DNA of 64,000 nt, from assembly GCA_963732155.1 (NCBI GenBank), contig CAVSYB010000013.1, positions 558,001 to 622,000 on the forward strand, written 5' to 3'. Position 1 is the first letter of the stretch; each line of letters begins with the position of its first letter. The notes under the pieces were generated by a model that saw only the letters and a program-made list of their open reading frames with translations, was not told the origin of the DNA and ran no database searches. Shown here piece by piece: positions 46,885-55,572 of this stretch. The DNA is from Roseiarcus sp963732155 (GTDB taxonomy: Bacteria > Pseudomonadota > Alphaproteobacteria > Rhizobiales > Beijerinckiaceae). The translations under genes were made by a program, and so were the position numbers.

Positions 46885-47745
46885 ATGTGGCGCAAGTCAG
46901 TCATTGCAAGGGAAGGCCAAAGTCTGTCTCTCTCCGTGACGGAGTGGAGCCGGCGCGGCCTCCCCTGCGTCATGCTGCATGGCTTCGGAGACGCCAGCTG
47001 CGTATGGAACTACCTCGCCATCCGGCTGGCGCCCCAGTTCCGCGTCGCCGCGATGGATCTGCGGGGGCATGGCGATTCGGATTGGGATCCCGAGACCCGC
47101 TACGACAACGAGACCTTCGCCAACGATTTGGCCAGGACCGTCGCCGCCCTCGGCTTCGAACGGATGATCCTGATCGGCCATTCCCTGGGCGCCGACGTCG
47201 CCATCCGTTTCGCCGCCGAGAACGCCTCCCGAATCGCCGCGCTGATCATCGTCGACTACGGCCCGGAACTCGACGAAACAGGAATCAACGAGGTTCTGCG
47301 CGGCTTCGCCGCCGTGCCGCGCGCCTTCGCGTCGCCGGAAGAATACGCCGAATGGCTGATCGCGCGCCGTCCGCTGGCCGACCAAGGCCTGCTCCGGCAA
47401 TTCGCGCGCCAGAGTCTGCGGCAGTCGCCGTCGCAGATATGGGAGCCGAAGGCGGACGCGGCGCTCGCCAGCCATTCGCAGATCAGCCGGCTCACGGCGA
47501 GCGAGGGGCGCTACCGGGACCCTGATCTCTGGTCGACGCTGGCGCGCGTCAATTGCCCGTGCCTCGTCGTCCGCGGCGGCGGTTCGGGCGTTCTTCCTCT
47601 CGATGTGGCTAGTCGCATGGTCGAGCGGACGCTGTGGGACGGCCGGCTGGCGACGATCGCCGGCGCCGGGCATGCGGTCATGTTGGACAACCCGGCCGGA
47701 TTCAGCGCCAGCGTCATTGAGTTCCTGTCAGGAATTGCCGCGTGA
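46885..47745 (+). CDS. Alpha/beta hydrolase
   Basis: A 286-aa alpha/beta-hydrolase fold enzyme. It has VMLHGFGDASCVWNYL (oxyanion loop), MDLRGHGDSDWDP, the nucleophile elbow ILIGHSLGADVAIR, VIVDYGPE-type strand and the catalytic His in IAGAGHAVMLDNPAGF. It has no signal peptide. It is 61 bp after the mbtH-like gene and so probably co-transcribed. Because the assembly line has no thioesterase, it is a candidate off-loading or ester-forming enzyme; ordinary esterase activity is equally possible. Confidence 0.88.
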   Translation: MWRKSVIAREGQSLSLSVTEWSRRGLPCVMLHGFGDASCVWNYLAIRLAPQFRVAAMDLRGHGDSDWDPETRYDNETFANDLARTVAALGFERMILIGHSLGADVAIRFAAENASRIAALIIVDYGPELDETGINEVLRGFAAVPRAFASPEEYAEWLIARRPLADQGLLRQFARQSLRQSPSQIWEPKADAALASHSQISRLTASEGRYRDPDLWSTLARVNCPCLVVRGGGSGVLPLDVASRMVERTLWDGRLATIAGAGHAVMLDNPAGFSASVIEFLSGIAA

Positions 47746-47995
47746 ACGCCCCTTTGGGGGAAAAGCGAATCGGCGACCGCCGTTGACCGGGGCTGGCGGC
47801 TTCGCTCCGGCGCCTCGCTCGATCCGCCGGCAATTCGCCCCTTGCGGCGGTCGGTTTTCGCGCGGAGCGCGCGGCGATTCGCCGGGAAAAACCGGATAAA
47901 GCTCCAAGGGTCGGACCATGCGCCGAATCGACGCCGCAGGTTGTGGGGTATGTTGGACGTGATATAGGTTGAACGCGAAATTGCACGGGTGCGCG

Positions 47996-49540
47996 ATGCA
48001 GATGAATTTGACGAAACCAAGGGCCCAGGAAAAGCCGATCCGCTCGATGAGCGATCCGCGTCTCGATTTCGCGCATGCGACGCCGCTCCGAAAGTCCTAC
48101 ATCATCGCCTCCTCCCCGCGCTCGGGAAGCACTTTTCTTTCGCGGAGCCTCGCGCTGACGGGCCTTATGGGCGCCCCGAGCGAAGTGTTGAACCCGGGCT
48201 ATGACCTGCGGTTCCTCAAGAACCGGTTCAGGGCGACTTCGCCCGCCGACTACATCGCCAAGGTGGTGGCGCACCGCACCTCGCGGAACGGCGTCTTTGG
48301 CATGAAGGTGCACTTCCAGAACTTCGAGGTTTTCCTGGCGGAGTATCCGCCGTTGCTGGACGTGCTAGCGCCGGTGACTTTTATCTATCTCACCCGTGAG
48401 GACAAGGTCGCGCAGGGGGTGTCCATGGCGAGGGCGCTGCTGACGGACCAGTGGTCGTCAAGGGTGAAGCGAGGCGAGCGACCGCCCTTGCAGTACGACC
48501 GCGAACTCATCGAGAATTGCCTGAAAGAGGTCGCGCTGCAGGACGCCGGTTGGCGGCAGTGGTTCGAGAAGCACAACGTCGCGCGATTCGAGCTGACTTA
48601 CGAAAATCTGATCGCCGATCCGGCGGCGACGATCGCCAGCATCCTCGAACTGCTCGGCGTGCAGGACGACGAGCCAGACCTGGTCGAGGTTCCGCAAATC
48701 GAGAAGCAGGGCGACGACACGAGCATCGAGTGGATCGGGCGCTTCGCACGGGAGACGCAGGCACGCCGAGACGATCGCAACGCCGACGTCGCGGGCGCGA
48801 ACGGCGGCGAAGCTGCCGTCGACGGCGGCTCGGAGGTCCCGGCGAGCGATCGCCATTTTTTCGATCGTCATGAACGGTTGATCGGCAATCTGCCGAAGGT
48901 GCGGGACTCCGCCACCGGCTTCGTCGACCTGATCCGCCTTCGCCATCGCTATAATGCAATGGTCTGGCAAAATCGCGAGCTTTTTCCTAACGCGCGGGTG
49001 CTGGACATCAGAAGCAACGACGGATTTTGGACTCTTGCGGCGCTCGACGCCGGCGCCGCTTTTGTCCTGGGGCTCGAGACTTCGACGGCGGCGGTCGAGG
49101 CAGCCGCGAAGAATCTTTCCGAGGCGGGCGCCAAGCCGGACTCGTATGGATTCTCTCAGGCGAACCTTTTCGCGTTCCTGAGAGCCCTCGATCCCGAGCA
49201 GTTTGACGTGATTCTCTGCAAGAGGGTTTTCGAATATTGCAATCTGGCCGACCTTTTCCAGCACCTGTCGCGGCTTCGACCCAAGCATGTCATCGTGGAC
49301 ACAAAGGTCGCGCCCGGCAAAGGCAGCTTCGCCCGATTCGCGATTGCAAGAAGGGCGTGGGAGGGGCGCAAAGGCTCAATCACGTCGACCCCGACCCACA
49401 AGCTGATTACTTTTCTGTCCGAGCCCGCGTTTCAGTGGCGCCAGATCGACTGGCGCGCCATAGGCGTCACCGACTGGGCGGGGATTCCCGACTACGAGCG
49501 TGGAACCCAGCGGACATACGTGTTTGATCTTCGGGAGTGA
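47996..49540 (+). CDS. Bifunctional Stf0 sulfotransferase - SAM methyltransferase fusion, copy 1
   Basis: A 514-aa two-domain protein. Residues 1-255 are an Stf0-type sulfotransferase: phosphosulfate loop SSPRSGSTFL (39-48), LMGAPSEVLNP with the catalytic-type Glu63, YLTREDKVAQGVSMARALLTDQW. A linker (256-285) follows. Residues 286-514 are a class I methyltransferase-like domain: ARVLDIRSNDGFWTLAALDAG (motif I, 334-353), acidic Glu361 in LGLETS, and the shared C-terminal block FQWRQIDWRAIGVTDWAGIPDYE. The ATG at 47996 is chosen by comparison with copy 2. Acceptors and the order of the two reactions are unknown. Confidence 0.87.
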   Translation: MQMNLTKPRAQEKPIRSMSDPRLDFAHATPLRKSYIIASSPRSGSTFLSRSLALTGLMGAPSEVLNPGYDLRFLKNRFRATSPADYIAKVVAHRTSRNGVFGMKVHFQNFEVFLAEYPPLLDVLAPVTFIYLTREDKVAQGVSMARALLTDQWSSRVKRGERPPLQYDRELIENCLKEVALQDAGWRQWFEKHNVARFELTYENLIADPAATIASILELLGVQDDEPDLVEVPQIEKQGDDTSIEWIGRFARETQARRDDRNADVAGANGGEAAVDGGSEVPASDRHFFDRHERLIGNLPKVRDSATGFVDLIRLRHRYNAMVWQNRELFPNARVLDIRSNDGFWTLAALDAGAAFVLGLETSTAAVEAAAKNLSEAGAKPDSYGFSQANLFAFLRALDPEQFDVILCKRVFEYCNLADLFQHLSRLRPKHVIVDTKVAPGKGSFARFAIARRAWEGRKGSITSTPTHKLITFLSEPAFQWRQIDWRAIGVTDWAGIPDYERGTQRTYVFDLRE

Positions 49541-49948
49541 CCGGCGAGCAACAAGCGGGAATGGGCGCGTGTCCCGCCCCTCAAGCCGCGGCGCCGCGGG
49601 CATGACCTGAAACCGATCGCCTGGCGGCCGGAATCCCGGTCGCGACCGTCGCCTCGCCGAGCGGTCGCCGAGGCGCGACAGGAAGTCGGGACGACCTGCT
49701 CGATCGGCCCAAACCTACCGTGGCTCCGCTCGGCGATTTCGAGACATGAGGCCGGGGTTTTTGACGGCGGCTGTGTCGGCCCGACGCAGCGACGGCCGCG
49801 GAGGCGGACCGGATGCACATGTCGGCGGATCGCCTTGTTCAAAACGCCAAGGCCGCGTAAATTTCAAGGCGGGGCGACCGCTTGGCGCTTGTTGCGCCAG
49901 TGAGCCGGACATCAGGTCCGAACGAAGCCGAACGCCCGTAGGTGCAGC
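49541..49948. other. Intergenic region between fusion copies 1 and 2
   Basis: 408 bp without a believable gene. It contains two mutually exclusive 7-bp stems (GCGACCG/CGGTCGC at 49642-49648 and 49662-49668; CGCCTCG/CGAGGCG at 49650-49656 and 49669-49675). Function, if any, is unknown. Confidence 0.5.
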
Positions 49949-51490
49949 ATGCAGGTGGATTCGATTGCTGAAAAAAAGCCGGCCCCGTTCGCGACCGACG
50001 AGCGTTATGATTTCGATAAACCTGCGCCGTTCAGAAAATCCTACATCGTTGCGTCCTCCTATCGGTCCGGCAGCACTTACTTCTGCACCGAACTATGGAG
50101 GACAGGCGTTCTTGGCGCGCCCGGCGAATATCTGAATATCGCCTCACGCAACTACCGGATGATGCGCCGGCTTCAGGCGACGACGCCGGAGGATTACTTC
50201 ACCAAGCTGCTCGCGCGCCGCACTTCCGCCAACGGCGTATTCGGAATCAAGGCGCATTTCCATCACTTCGAGCCGGCGCTGAAATGGTATCCTTCGATGC
50301 TGAAGCGGTTGTCGCCGGTGACCTTCATCTACATCGAACGCAGGGACAAGCTGGCCCAGGCGATTTCCATGGCCAGGGCGATGCAGACGGACAGGTGGTT
50401 GCCGCGAATCGAGAAAGGTCCGAGCCCGCCTTTGAAATACGACCCGGAATTGATTGCGAAATGTCTTGAGGAAGTCGACCTTCAGGACGCCAGCTGGCTG
50501 CAATGGTTCGCTTCAAACGACGTCACGCCGCATCACTTGATCTATGAAGATCTGTTGGCCGACCCTGCCGGCGCGATCCGCAGCATCGTCGAGCTGCTCG
50601 GGGCGCAGAACGACGAGCGCACGGAGGTCCGCGTTCCGCCGGCCGACAAGCAAGGCGATGAAACGAACCGGGAGTGGAAGAAGCGCTTCGAGCGCGAAAC
50701 GCTCAGCCCCGGCGACGGGCGCGTCGCCGACGTCGGCGGCGCGGAGGGAGTGGTCGGCGGCGCGGAGGGAATGGTCGCCGGCGGCGCCGAGGCGAAGACC
50801 TCGACAGCCGGAGGACATTTCTTCGATCGCTACGACGGGCTGGTCAGGACGCTGGCGGGAAAGACGAACTCCGCGACGGGCTTCATCGACATGATCCGCC
50901 TGCGCCGTCGCTATGAAGCCATCATTGGGCAGAATCGCGCGCTGCTTCGCGGCGCGCGCGTCCTCGATCTCGCCAGCTCCGAGGGTTTTTGGAGCCTGGC
51001 GGCGCTGGACGCCGGCGCCGCTCACGTCGTCGGGATCGAGACGTCGCGGGGCCTCGTCGAAACAGCCGAGAAGAATTTTGCTGAATGTTCGGTCAGGCCG
51101 GATTCGTACAAATTCATCCAATCGAATATTTCCGCGGTGTTGCGAACTCTCAATCCCGGCCGGTTCGACGTCATTCTGTGCAAGGGATTTTTCGAGAGGT
51201 GCCAGGTTGTCGAGTTTTTTTGGCATTTGTCCCGCCTGCAGCCGAAGCACGTCGTTCTCGATACGGCGATCGGGCGGGGCGACGATGCGATGGCCCGGTT
51301 CTCAACGACGACGGGCCGCAAGGGCGCGATCATGTTGACGCCGACCCACAAGCTCATCGCGTTCTTGTGCGCGTCCGAGTTTCAATGGCGCCTGATTGAC
51401 TGGCGCTCGCTGGGCTTCGACGATTGGACTGGCGTCCACGATTACGCGCGTGATAGCCATCGAACCTACGTGCTGGATCGGTTGCCGTGA
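49949..51490 (+). CDS. Bifunctional Stf0 sulfotransferase - SAM methyltransferase fusion, copy 2
   Basis: 513 aa, with the same two-domain layout as copy 1. Sulfotransferase: SSYRSGSTYF (36-45), GAPGEYLNI with Glu60, AHFHHFEPALKWYPSMLK, IERRDKLAQAISMARAMQTDRW. The linker has a 7-residue tandem repeat (VGGAEGV, VGGAEGM and a relic). Methyltransferase: ARVLDLASSEGFWSLAALDAG, VGIETSRG, and C-terminal FQWRLIDWRSLGFDDWTGVHDY. Its sulfotransferase half is closest to the stand-alone gene at 55573, sharing the GAPxEYLNI and ALKWxPSM blocks. The stop is 37 bp before copy 3. Confidence 0.88.
   Translation: MQVDSIAEKKPAPFATDERYDFDKPAPFRKSYIVASSYRSGSTYFCTELWRTGVLGAPGEYLNIASRNYRMMRRLQATTPEDYFTKLLARRTSANGVFGIKAHFHHFEPALKWYPSMLKRLSPVTFIYIERRDKLAQAISMARAMQTDRWLPRIEKGPSPPLKYDPELIAKCLEEVDLQDASWLQWFASNDVTPHHLIYEDLLADPAGAIRSIVELLGAQNDERTEVRVPPADKQGDETNREWKKRFERETLSPGDGRVADVGGAEGVVGGAEGMVAGGAEAKTSTAGGHFFDRYDGLVRTLAGKTNSATGFIDMIRLRRRYEAIIGQNRALLRGARVLDLASSEGFWSLAALDAGAAHVVGIETSRGLVETAEKNFAECSVRPDSYKFIQSNISAVLRTLNPGRFDVILCKGFFERCQVVEFFWHLSRLQPKHVVLDTAIGRGDDAMARFSTTTGRKGAIMLTPTHKLIAFLCASEFQWRLIDWRSLGFDDWTGVHDYARDSHRTYVLDRLP
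50732..50773 (+). repeat. 21-bp tandem repeat in the copy 2 linker
   Basis: Two near-identical 21-bp units, beginning gtcggcggcgcggaggga and differing at the last codon (gtg versus atg), are followed by a third degenerate unit. They encode VGGAEGV-VGGAEGM-VAGGAEA. In-frame repetition lengthens the inter-domain linker without shifting the frame. Confidence 0.8.
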
Positions 51491-51527
51491 CGCAGCCGCC
51501 TCGAGAATTGACAGGTCCGCCGCCCAA

Positions 51528-53036
51528 ATGAAAGCCGCCATTGACCCTGGGCCGGTTCGTTATGTGATCGACGAACGCCTCGACCTCAATCACTTCGGGC
51601 CGCTCCGGAAATCCTACGTCGTCGCCTCCTCGTATCGGTCGGGCAGCCAATATCTTTGCTGGCGACTGTGGCAGACCGGCCTTCTCGGCGCTCCCAGCGA
51701 GGTTTTGAATCCCACCAGCGAAATGCGCGTGCTGATGGACCGCTTCAAGGCGACGTCGCCCGCCGATTATATCGTCAAATTGCTCGCCCGCCGCACTTCG
51801 AGGAATGGCGTCTTCGGAATGAAGGCGCATTTCCATCATTTCGAGGCTTTCGTGAGGGAATATCCGGAGCTGCTGGAGGTGCTGGCGCCGACGACCTACA
51901 TCTACATCAGCCGCGAGGACAAGATCGCCCAGGCGGTGTCCATGGCCAAAGCGCTGCAAACGGACGCCTGGACGTCGCGGATGGAGGAAGGGCCGAAACC
52001 GGTTCTGGTCTATGACCGCGAAATGATCGCGCATTGCCTCGTCGACATCGAACAGCAGGATCTCACTTGGCGCCGATGGTTCGACGTCCACAAGGTTGCG
52101 CCGTTTCTGGTGACCTATGACGAGTTGACCGCCGACGCGCCCGGCGTCGTCCGGCGATTCGTCGAGTTTCTCGGGGTCGAGAACGACGAGCGCGACGAAG
52201 TCGATGTTCCGCCGGCCAGGAAGCAGGCCGACGAAACGAACCAGGAATGGATGGAGCAATTCGAGCGCGAGACTTACAGCGACGGAAGAGCCCGGCAAGC
52301 CGGCGCGGGGGGCGGCGAAGACCGCCATGCGTCCGCCGCCGACGCCGGAGCGCCGTCACGCGACGCTCATTTCCTCGATCGCTACAGCCGGTTGGTCAAG
52401 AGCGTTCCAACCGGCGCGACCACAGCCACCGGGTTCCTGGACCTGATCCGTCTGCGACATCGCTACGACGCCATCGTGGCGCGGAACCGCGACCTGTTCC
52501 AGAACGCCCGCGTGCTGGACGTGATGAGTTCCTACGGTCTGTGGAGTCTGGCGGCGCTCGACGCCGGCGCCGCGCATGTCGTGGGCGTCGAGGCCTCCCC
52601 GGCGCCTATCGAAGCGGCGAGGAAGAGCTTCGAGGAAAACGGCGTCGACCCGCAATCCTATCGATTCATCCAATCCGAGATGTTCGCGGCGCTCGAACAA
52701 TTCGCTCCCGGTTCGTTCGACCTGATCCTGTGTCAGGGATATTTCGAACGATGCGACATCGTTCAGTTCTTCCACCATTTGGATCGCCTGCGGGCGAAGC
52801 GCGTCATTCTCGACACCGCGATCGTCCTTGGCGAGGGTCCCCTCGTCCGCTTCCGACACGAAATCGGAGAGGTGTTGGGCGCGCCGAATCATCCGTTGAT
52901 CATGTTTCTTTGCGACGCCTTTGACTTTCGCTGGCGCCTGGTCGACTGGCGCAGGATGGGCGTCGCGGACTGGACGGGGATCCACGACTATGAACGCGAC
53001 CAGCGGCGCACCTACGTCCTGGACCGAATGGGCTAG
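51528..53036 (+). CDS. Bifunctional Stf0 sulfotransferase - SAM methyltransferase fusion, copy 3
   Basis: 502 aa, third tandem copy. Sulfotransferase: SSYRSGSQYL (34-43), LLGAPSEVLNP with Glu58, KAHFHHFEAFVREYPELLEVLAP, ISREDKIAQAVSMAKALQTDAW. Methyltransferase: ARVLDVMSSYGLWSLAALDAG, VVGVEASPAPIEAA, FRWRLVDWRRMGVADWTGIHDYE. The sulfotransferase half groups with copy 1 (GAPSEVLNP, EYPxLLxVLAP). The ATG at 51528 is used; the frame is open upstream only into copy 2. All three copies probably arose by tandem duplication. Confidence 0.88.
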   Translation: MKAAIDPGPVRYVIDERLDLNHFGPLRKSYVVASSYRSGSQYLCWRLWQTGLLGAPSEVLNPTSEMRVLMDRFKATSPADYIVKLLARRTSRNGVFGMKAHFHHFEAFVREYPELLEVLAPTTYIYISREDKIAQAVSMAKALQTDAWTSRMEEGPKPVLVYDREMIAHCLVDIEQQDLTWRRWFDVHKVAPFLVTYDELTADAPGVVRRFVEFLGVENDERDEVDVPPARKQADETNQEWMEQFERETYSDGRARQAGAGGGEDRHASAADAGAPSRDAHFLDRYSRLVKSVPTGATTATGFLDLIRLRHRYDAIVARNRDLFQNARVLDVMSSYGLWSLAALDAGAAHVVGVEASPAPIEAARKSFEENGVDPQSYRFIQSEMFAALEQFAPGSFDLILCQGYFERCDIVQFFHHLDRLRAKRVILDTAIVLGEGPLVRFRHEIGEVLGAPNHPLIMFLCDAFDFRWRLVDWRRMGVADWTGIHDYERDQRRTYVLDRMG

Positions 53037-53163
53037 GTCGGGCCGGATTTGCGTTCGCTGACGCGCGCGCGTCTGCTATGCAGCGTCGGCGTGATCGCTT
53101 CGGCGAACCAAGGTGACGCCTCAGCCGGCCGTCTTCGGCGCCGGGAAGAACAGGGTCGGACGC

Positions 53164-53412
53164 ATGCCGCGGGTTTATAACGACGAGGAAATCGACGAAG
53201 AAGACGAACAGTCGGACGCCTCAAAGCGACTGGCGGCCGTCACGGAACAGGTCAACAAGGCTCTGGAAGACGCGTTGCAGGTCACCCAGAACGCCTCGCG
53301 CTACCTGCCGTGGTTGCTCATCGTCGGCACCGCTTCGACCGTCATCGCCGCGGCGGCGATCGCCTATGGCGTCGTCGCGCTTCTCCTGCACACGCCGCCA
53401 GCGGCGCCTTGA
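53164..53412 (+). CDS. Small single-pass membrane protein, 82 aa
   Basis: Not recognised. An acidic N-terminus (YNDEEIDEEDEQSDASKRL) and a helical segment (AAVTEQVNKALEDALQVTQNA) precede a membrane helix (YLPWLLIVGTASTVIAAAAIAYGVVALLL). The membrane part resembles the product of 40494-40760 on the far side of the sulfotransferase block. The ATG is inside a frame that stays open 17 codons upstream. Confidence 0.65.
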   Translation: MPRVYNDEEIDEEDEQSDASKRLAAVTEQVNKALEDALQVTQNASRYLPWLLIVGTASTVIAAAAIAYGVVALLLHTPPAAP

Positions 53413-53472
53413 AGGGCGCCGCGCCGCCGGGATTGCCTTTCGTCGAAGCTGCTCGCCATTCAGGCGAGCAGC
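53401..53472. terminator. Two strong hairpins between convergent genes
   Basis: GCGGCGCC/GGCGCCGC (53401-53408 and 53415-53422, with the stop codon of the small membrane gene in the loop) and the perfect 10-bp GCTGCTCGCC/GGCGAGCAGC (53448-53457 and 53463-53472, loop ATTCA). They lie between convergent stops at 53412 and 53483, the position of a two-way terminator. Confidence 0.6.
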
Positions 53473-53482
53473 GCCACAGCGA

Positions 53483-54067
53483 TTATTTGGGCGCGGGCAG
53501 TTTAGGCTTGGGGGTCGGGCCAGTCGGCGCGGGGGGTTCAGGCTTGACCGCTGCGGTCGTCGAAACGGAGGTCGATGTAATCTTCAGCTGATCTGCGAAA
53601 TCCGTCAGAACCTGCGCCTCTTTTTCGAAATCCGCTGCGTTCGACCGTCCCATGACGTCGAAATACATGCCATTGCTTTCAAAAACGGTGATGATGAAGC
53701 CGGCTCTCATCCCGCTGGTCTGGGTGCCCTTCAAATTAACGCGAACGGCCGGCTGGCCGTTCACCTTGACGTCCTCGGACTTCGCGCCGTCGTTGTCGAG
53801 CAGTTTCAGCTTGTCGACCGTGAAATTGGCGACGGTCTTGGCGTCCTTGAAATCTTCCTTGGGATAGACGCGCACGACGACGCGGGAGCCTTTGCCGTCC
53901 AGGGCGACGATCTTCGACGATGGCCCTTCCGGCTTGCCTTCGTGCCAGCCGTTGGGCACCGCCAACTCCAACGTGCCGTCCTCGCTCTTCACCGTCATGT
54001 CCGCATAGGCCGGCGGCGAAAACGCGGCGACGGTCGCGGCAACCGGCAGGGCATACCAAATCCTCAT
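53483..54067 (-). CDS. Secreted hypothetical protein, 194 aa
   Basis: Not recognised beyond its export signal (MRIWYALPVAATVAAFSPPAYA). The mature domain is a compact mixed fold: MTVKSEDGTLELAVPNGWHEGKPEGPSSKIVALDGKGSRVVVRVYPKEDFKDAKTVANFTVDKLKL, GQPAVRVNLKGTQTSGMRAGFIITVFESNGMYFDVMGRS. It ends in a Pro-rich tail (PEPPAPTGPTPKPKLPAPK). The strand pattern with a PNGW element resembles small lipoprotein or PsbP-like folds, but this is only impression. The ATG at 54067 is chosen for the signal peptide. Confidence 0.75.
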   Translation of the reverse strand: MRIWYALPVAATVAAFSPPAYADMTVKSEDGTLELAVPNGWHEGKPEGPSSKIVALDGKGSRVVVRVYPKEDFKDAKTVANFTVDKLKLLDNDGAKSEDVKVNGQPAVRVNLKGTQTSGMRAGFIITVFESNGMYFDVMGRSNAADFEKEAQVLTDFADQLKITSTSVSTTAAVKPEPPAPTGPTPKPKLPAPK

Positions 54068-54614
54068 GATTGCAACCTCAGTGTCTTGTGCGCCGTCAGG
54101 CATTGCACGAAAGTTGGGCGAGATTATCGTTTCGGCCCGGACAACGCCAGAATATTTTCCAGTTCGCGGCGACCCGTAGCCGACCGACGCCGGCGCCTTG
54201 CGTCTTGAACGCGCGGCATGGGCGGTCGGCGCGGCGCAAGGAGAGGAATGATTAACTTCGGATCAAATGATCCCCCGACCGAATGCTGCGCCGCAAAGAA
54301 GCGCACGCGCGCCCGCCGTCCTCGCATGCGCGAGCGGCGCCGAGGGACGGTTGCAAATCGCCGGATTGCCCGGACGGTTGGTTGCAGATATCCTGAACAC
54401 TGCGGGCCTGCGAGGTGAAATTGAAACTCCAGGCCCGCCGAGTCCGCGGAGCCATCATCCTCGCCCTCATGACTTCCGAAGATGACGGGCGCGCCCACGC
54501 CGGCCTGGCGCGAGCGGCGCTTGATCTTGACGCCCTGAAGCAGACGGCGTCGCCTTTGGCCGATCGCCGGAATGAGCCATCGAGACGCCAACATTCTGCG
54601 CAACGTCGGCCTGC
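54068..54614. other. Divergent intergenic region, no gene recognised
   Basis: 547 bp between a minus-strand secreted-protein gene and a plus-strand phosphoesterase gene. A 160-codon minus frame and short plus frames exist, but they are Arg-rich and have no recognisable fold. The region should contain promoters for both genes. Confidence 0.5.
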
Positions 54615-55433
54615 ATGAACCTTTTGGCGATCAGCGACCTTCATCTCGGTCACGAAATCAACCGAAAGGCCCTCAATTCCATCGAGCGGCGACCGAAGGA
54701 CTGGCTGGTCCTGGCGGGCGACATCGGCGATTCGGAGGCTCAGCTTGCCGACGCCTTCATGTTTCTGCGGCTCCGGTTCGCGCAGCTGATCTGGACGCCG
54801 GGCAATCACGAGCTGTGGACCACCGACAGCGCTCCGGGATCGCCGCAGGCGACGCGCGGCGAAGCGCGCTACGACGCGCTTGTCGCGCTGGCCCGCTCGT
54901 TCGGCGTGCTGACGCCCGAGGATCCTTATCCAATCTGGCCGGGAAGCAAGCAGCCGATCGTCATCGCGCCGCTGTTCACGCTCTACGACTACAGCTTCCG
55001 GCCGGACGAAGTGGCGGTCGCCGACGTCGTCGAATGGGCGGCCGCGGAGGGAATCGTGACCGCCGACGAGATGTTGATCGATCCGGTCCCGTATCCCGAT
55101 CGGGCGGCTTGGTGCGCGGCGCGTGTGGAGAAGACGGCGGCGCGGCTCGCCGCGCTGCCGGATGACTACGCGACCGTGCTTGTGAACCACTATCCGCTGG
55201 AGCGCGAACACGCCTTTTTGCCGCGGGTGCCTCGCTTCGCGCCCTGGTGCGGCACGCAGCTCACCGACGGCTGGCACAGCCGCTTCCGCGCCAAAGCGGT
55301 GGTCTACGGCCATCTTCACATCCGGCGCCAATTCGAGCAGGAGGGCGTCGAGTTCCACGAGGTGTCGCTGGGCTATCCCGGCCAGTGGGATCGGACCGCG
55401 CCGATCAACTCGTATTTGCGGGTCATCCTTTAA
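54615..55433 (+). CDS. Calcineurin-like metallophosphoesterase
   Basis: A 272-aa cytoplasmic phosphoesterase with the five metal-binding blocks in order: ISDLHLGHE, VLAGDIGDS, TPGNHELW, VLVNHYPL and VYGHLHIRR. It starts directly at the fold with an ATG. Substrates in the family range from phosphoproteins to nucleotides. It lies between sulfotransferase genes, so removal of the 3'-phosphoadenosine by-product is conceivable, but nothing in the sequence proves it. Confidence 0.92.
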   Translation: MNLLAISDLHLGHEINRKALNSIERRPKDWLVLAGDIGDSEAQLADAFMFLRLRFAQLIWTPGNHELWTTDSAPGSPQATRGEARYDALVALARSFGVLTPEDPYPIWPGSKQPIVIAPLFTLYDYSFRPDEVAVADVVEWAAAEGIVTADEMLIDPVPYPDRAAWCAARVEKTAARLAALPDDYATVLVNHYPLEREHAFLPRVPRFAPWCGTQLTDGWHSRFRAKAVVYGHLHIRRQFEQEGVEFHEVSLGYPGQWDRTAPINSYLRVIL

Positions 55434-55572
55434 ATCGCCGGTTCATCGGCGCCGACGTCGCCGCCGGCTCCGCACGGGCATTTGACCAGGCTGCGTCAAA
55501 GTTGCCGTATAGCTTCTCCTCGCAGAGGCTGCAGCCGGCCGGTCTCGAACCAACAGAGCGACAGGCGCCGAC

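Noticed and set aside
40988..53036. Nod-factor or methanobactin sulfotransferase locus
   Set aside because: No nod genes and no methanobactin precursor or mbnB/mbnC genes were seen; the domains are Stf0-type.
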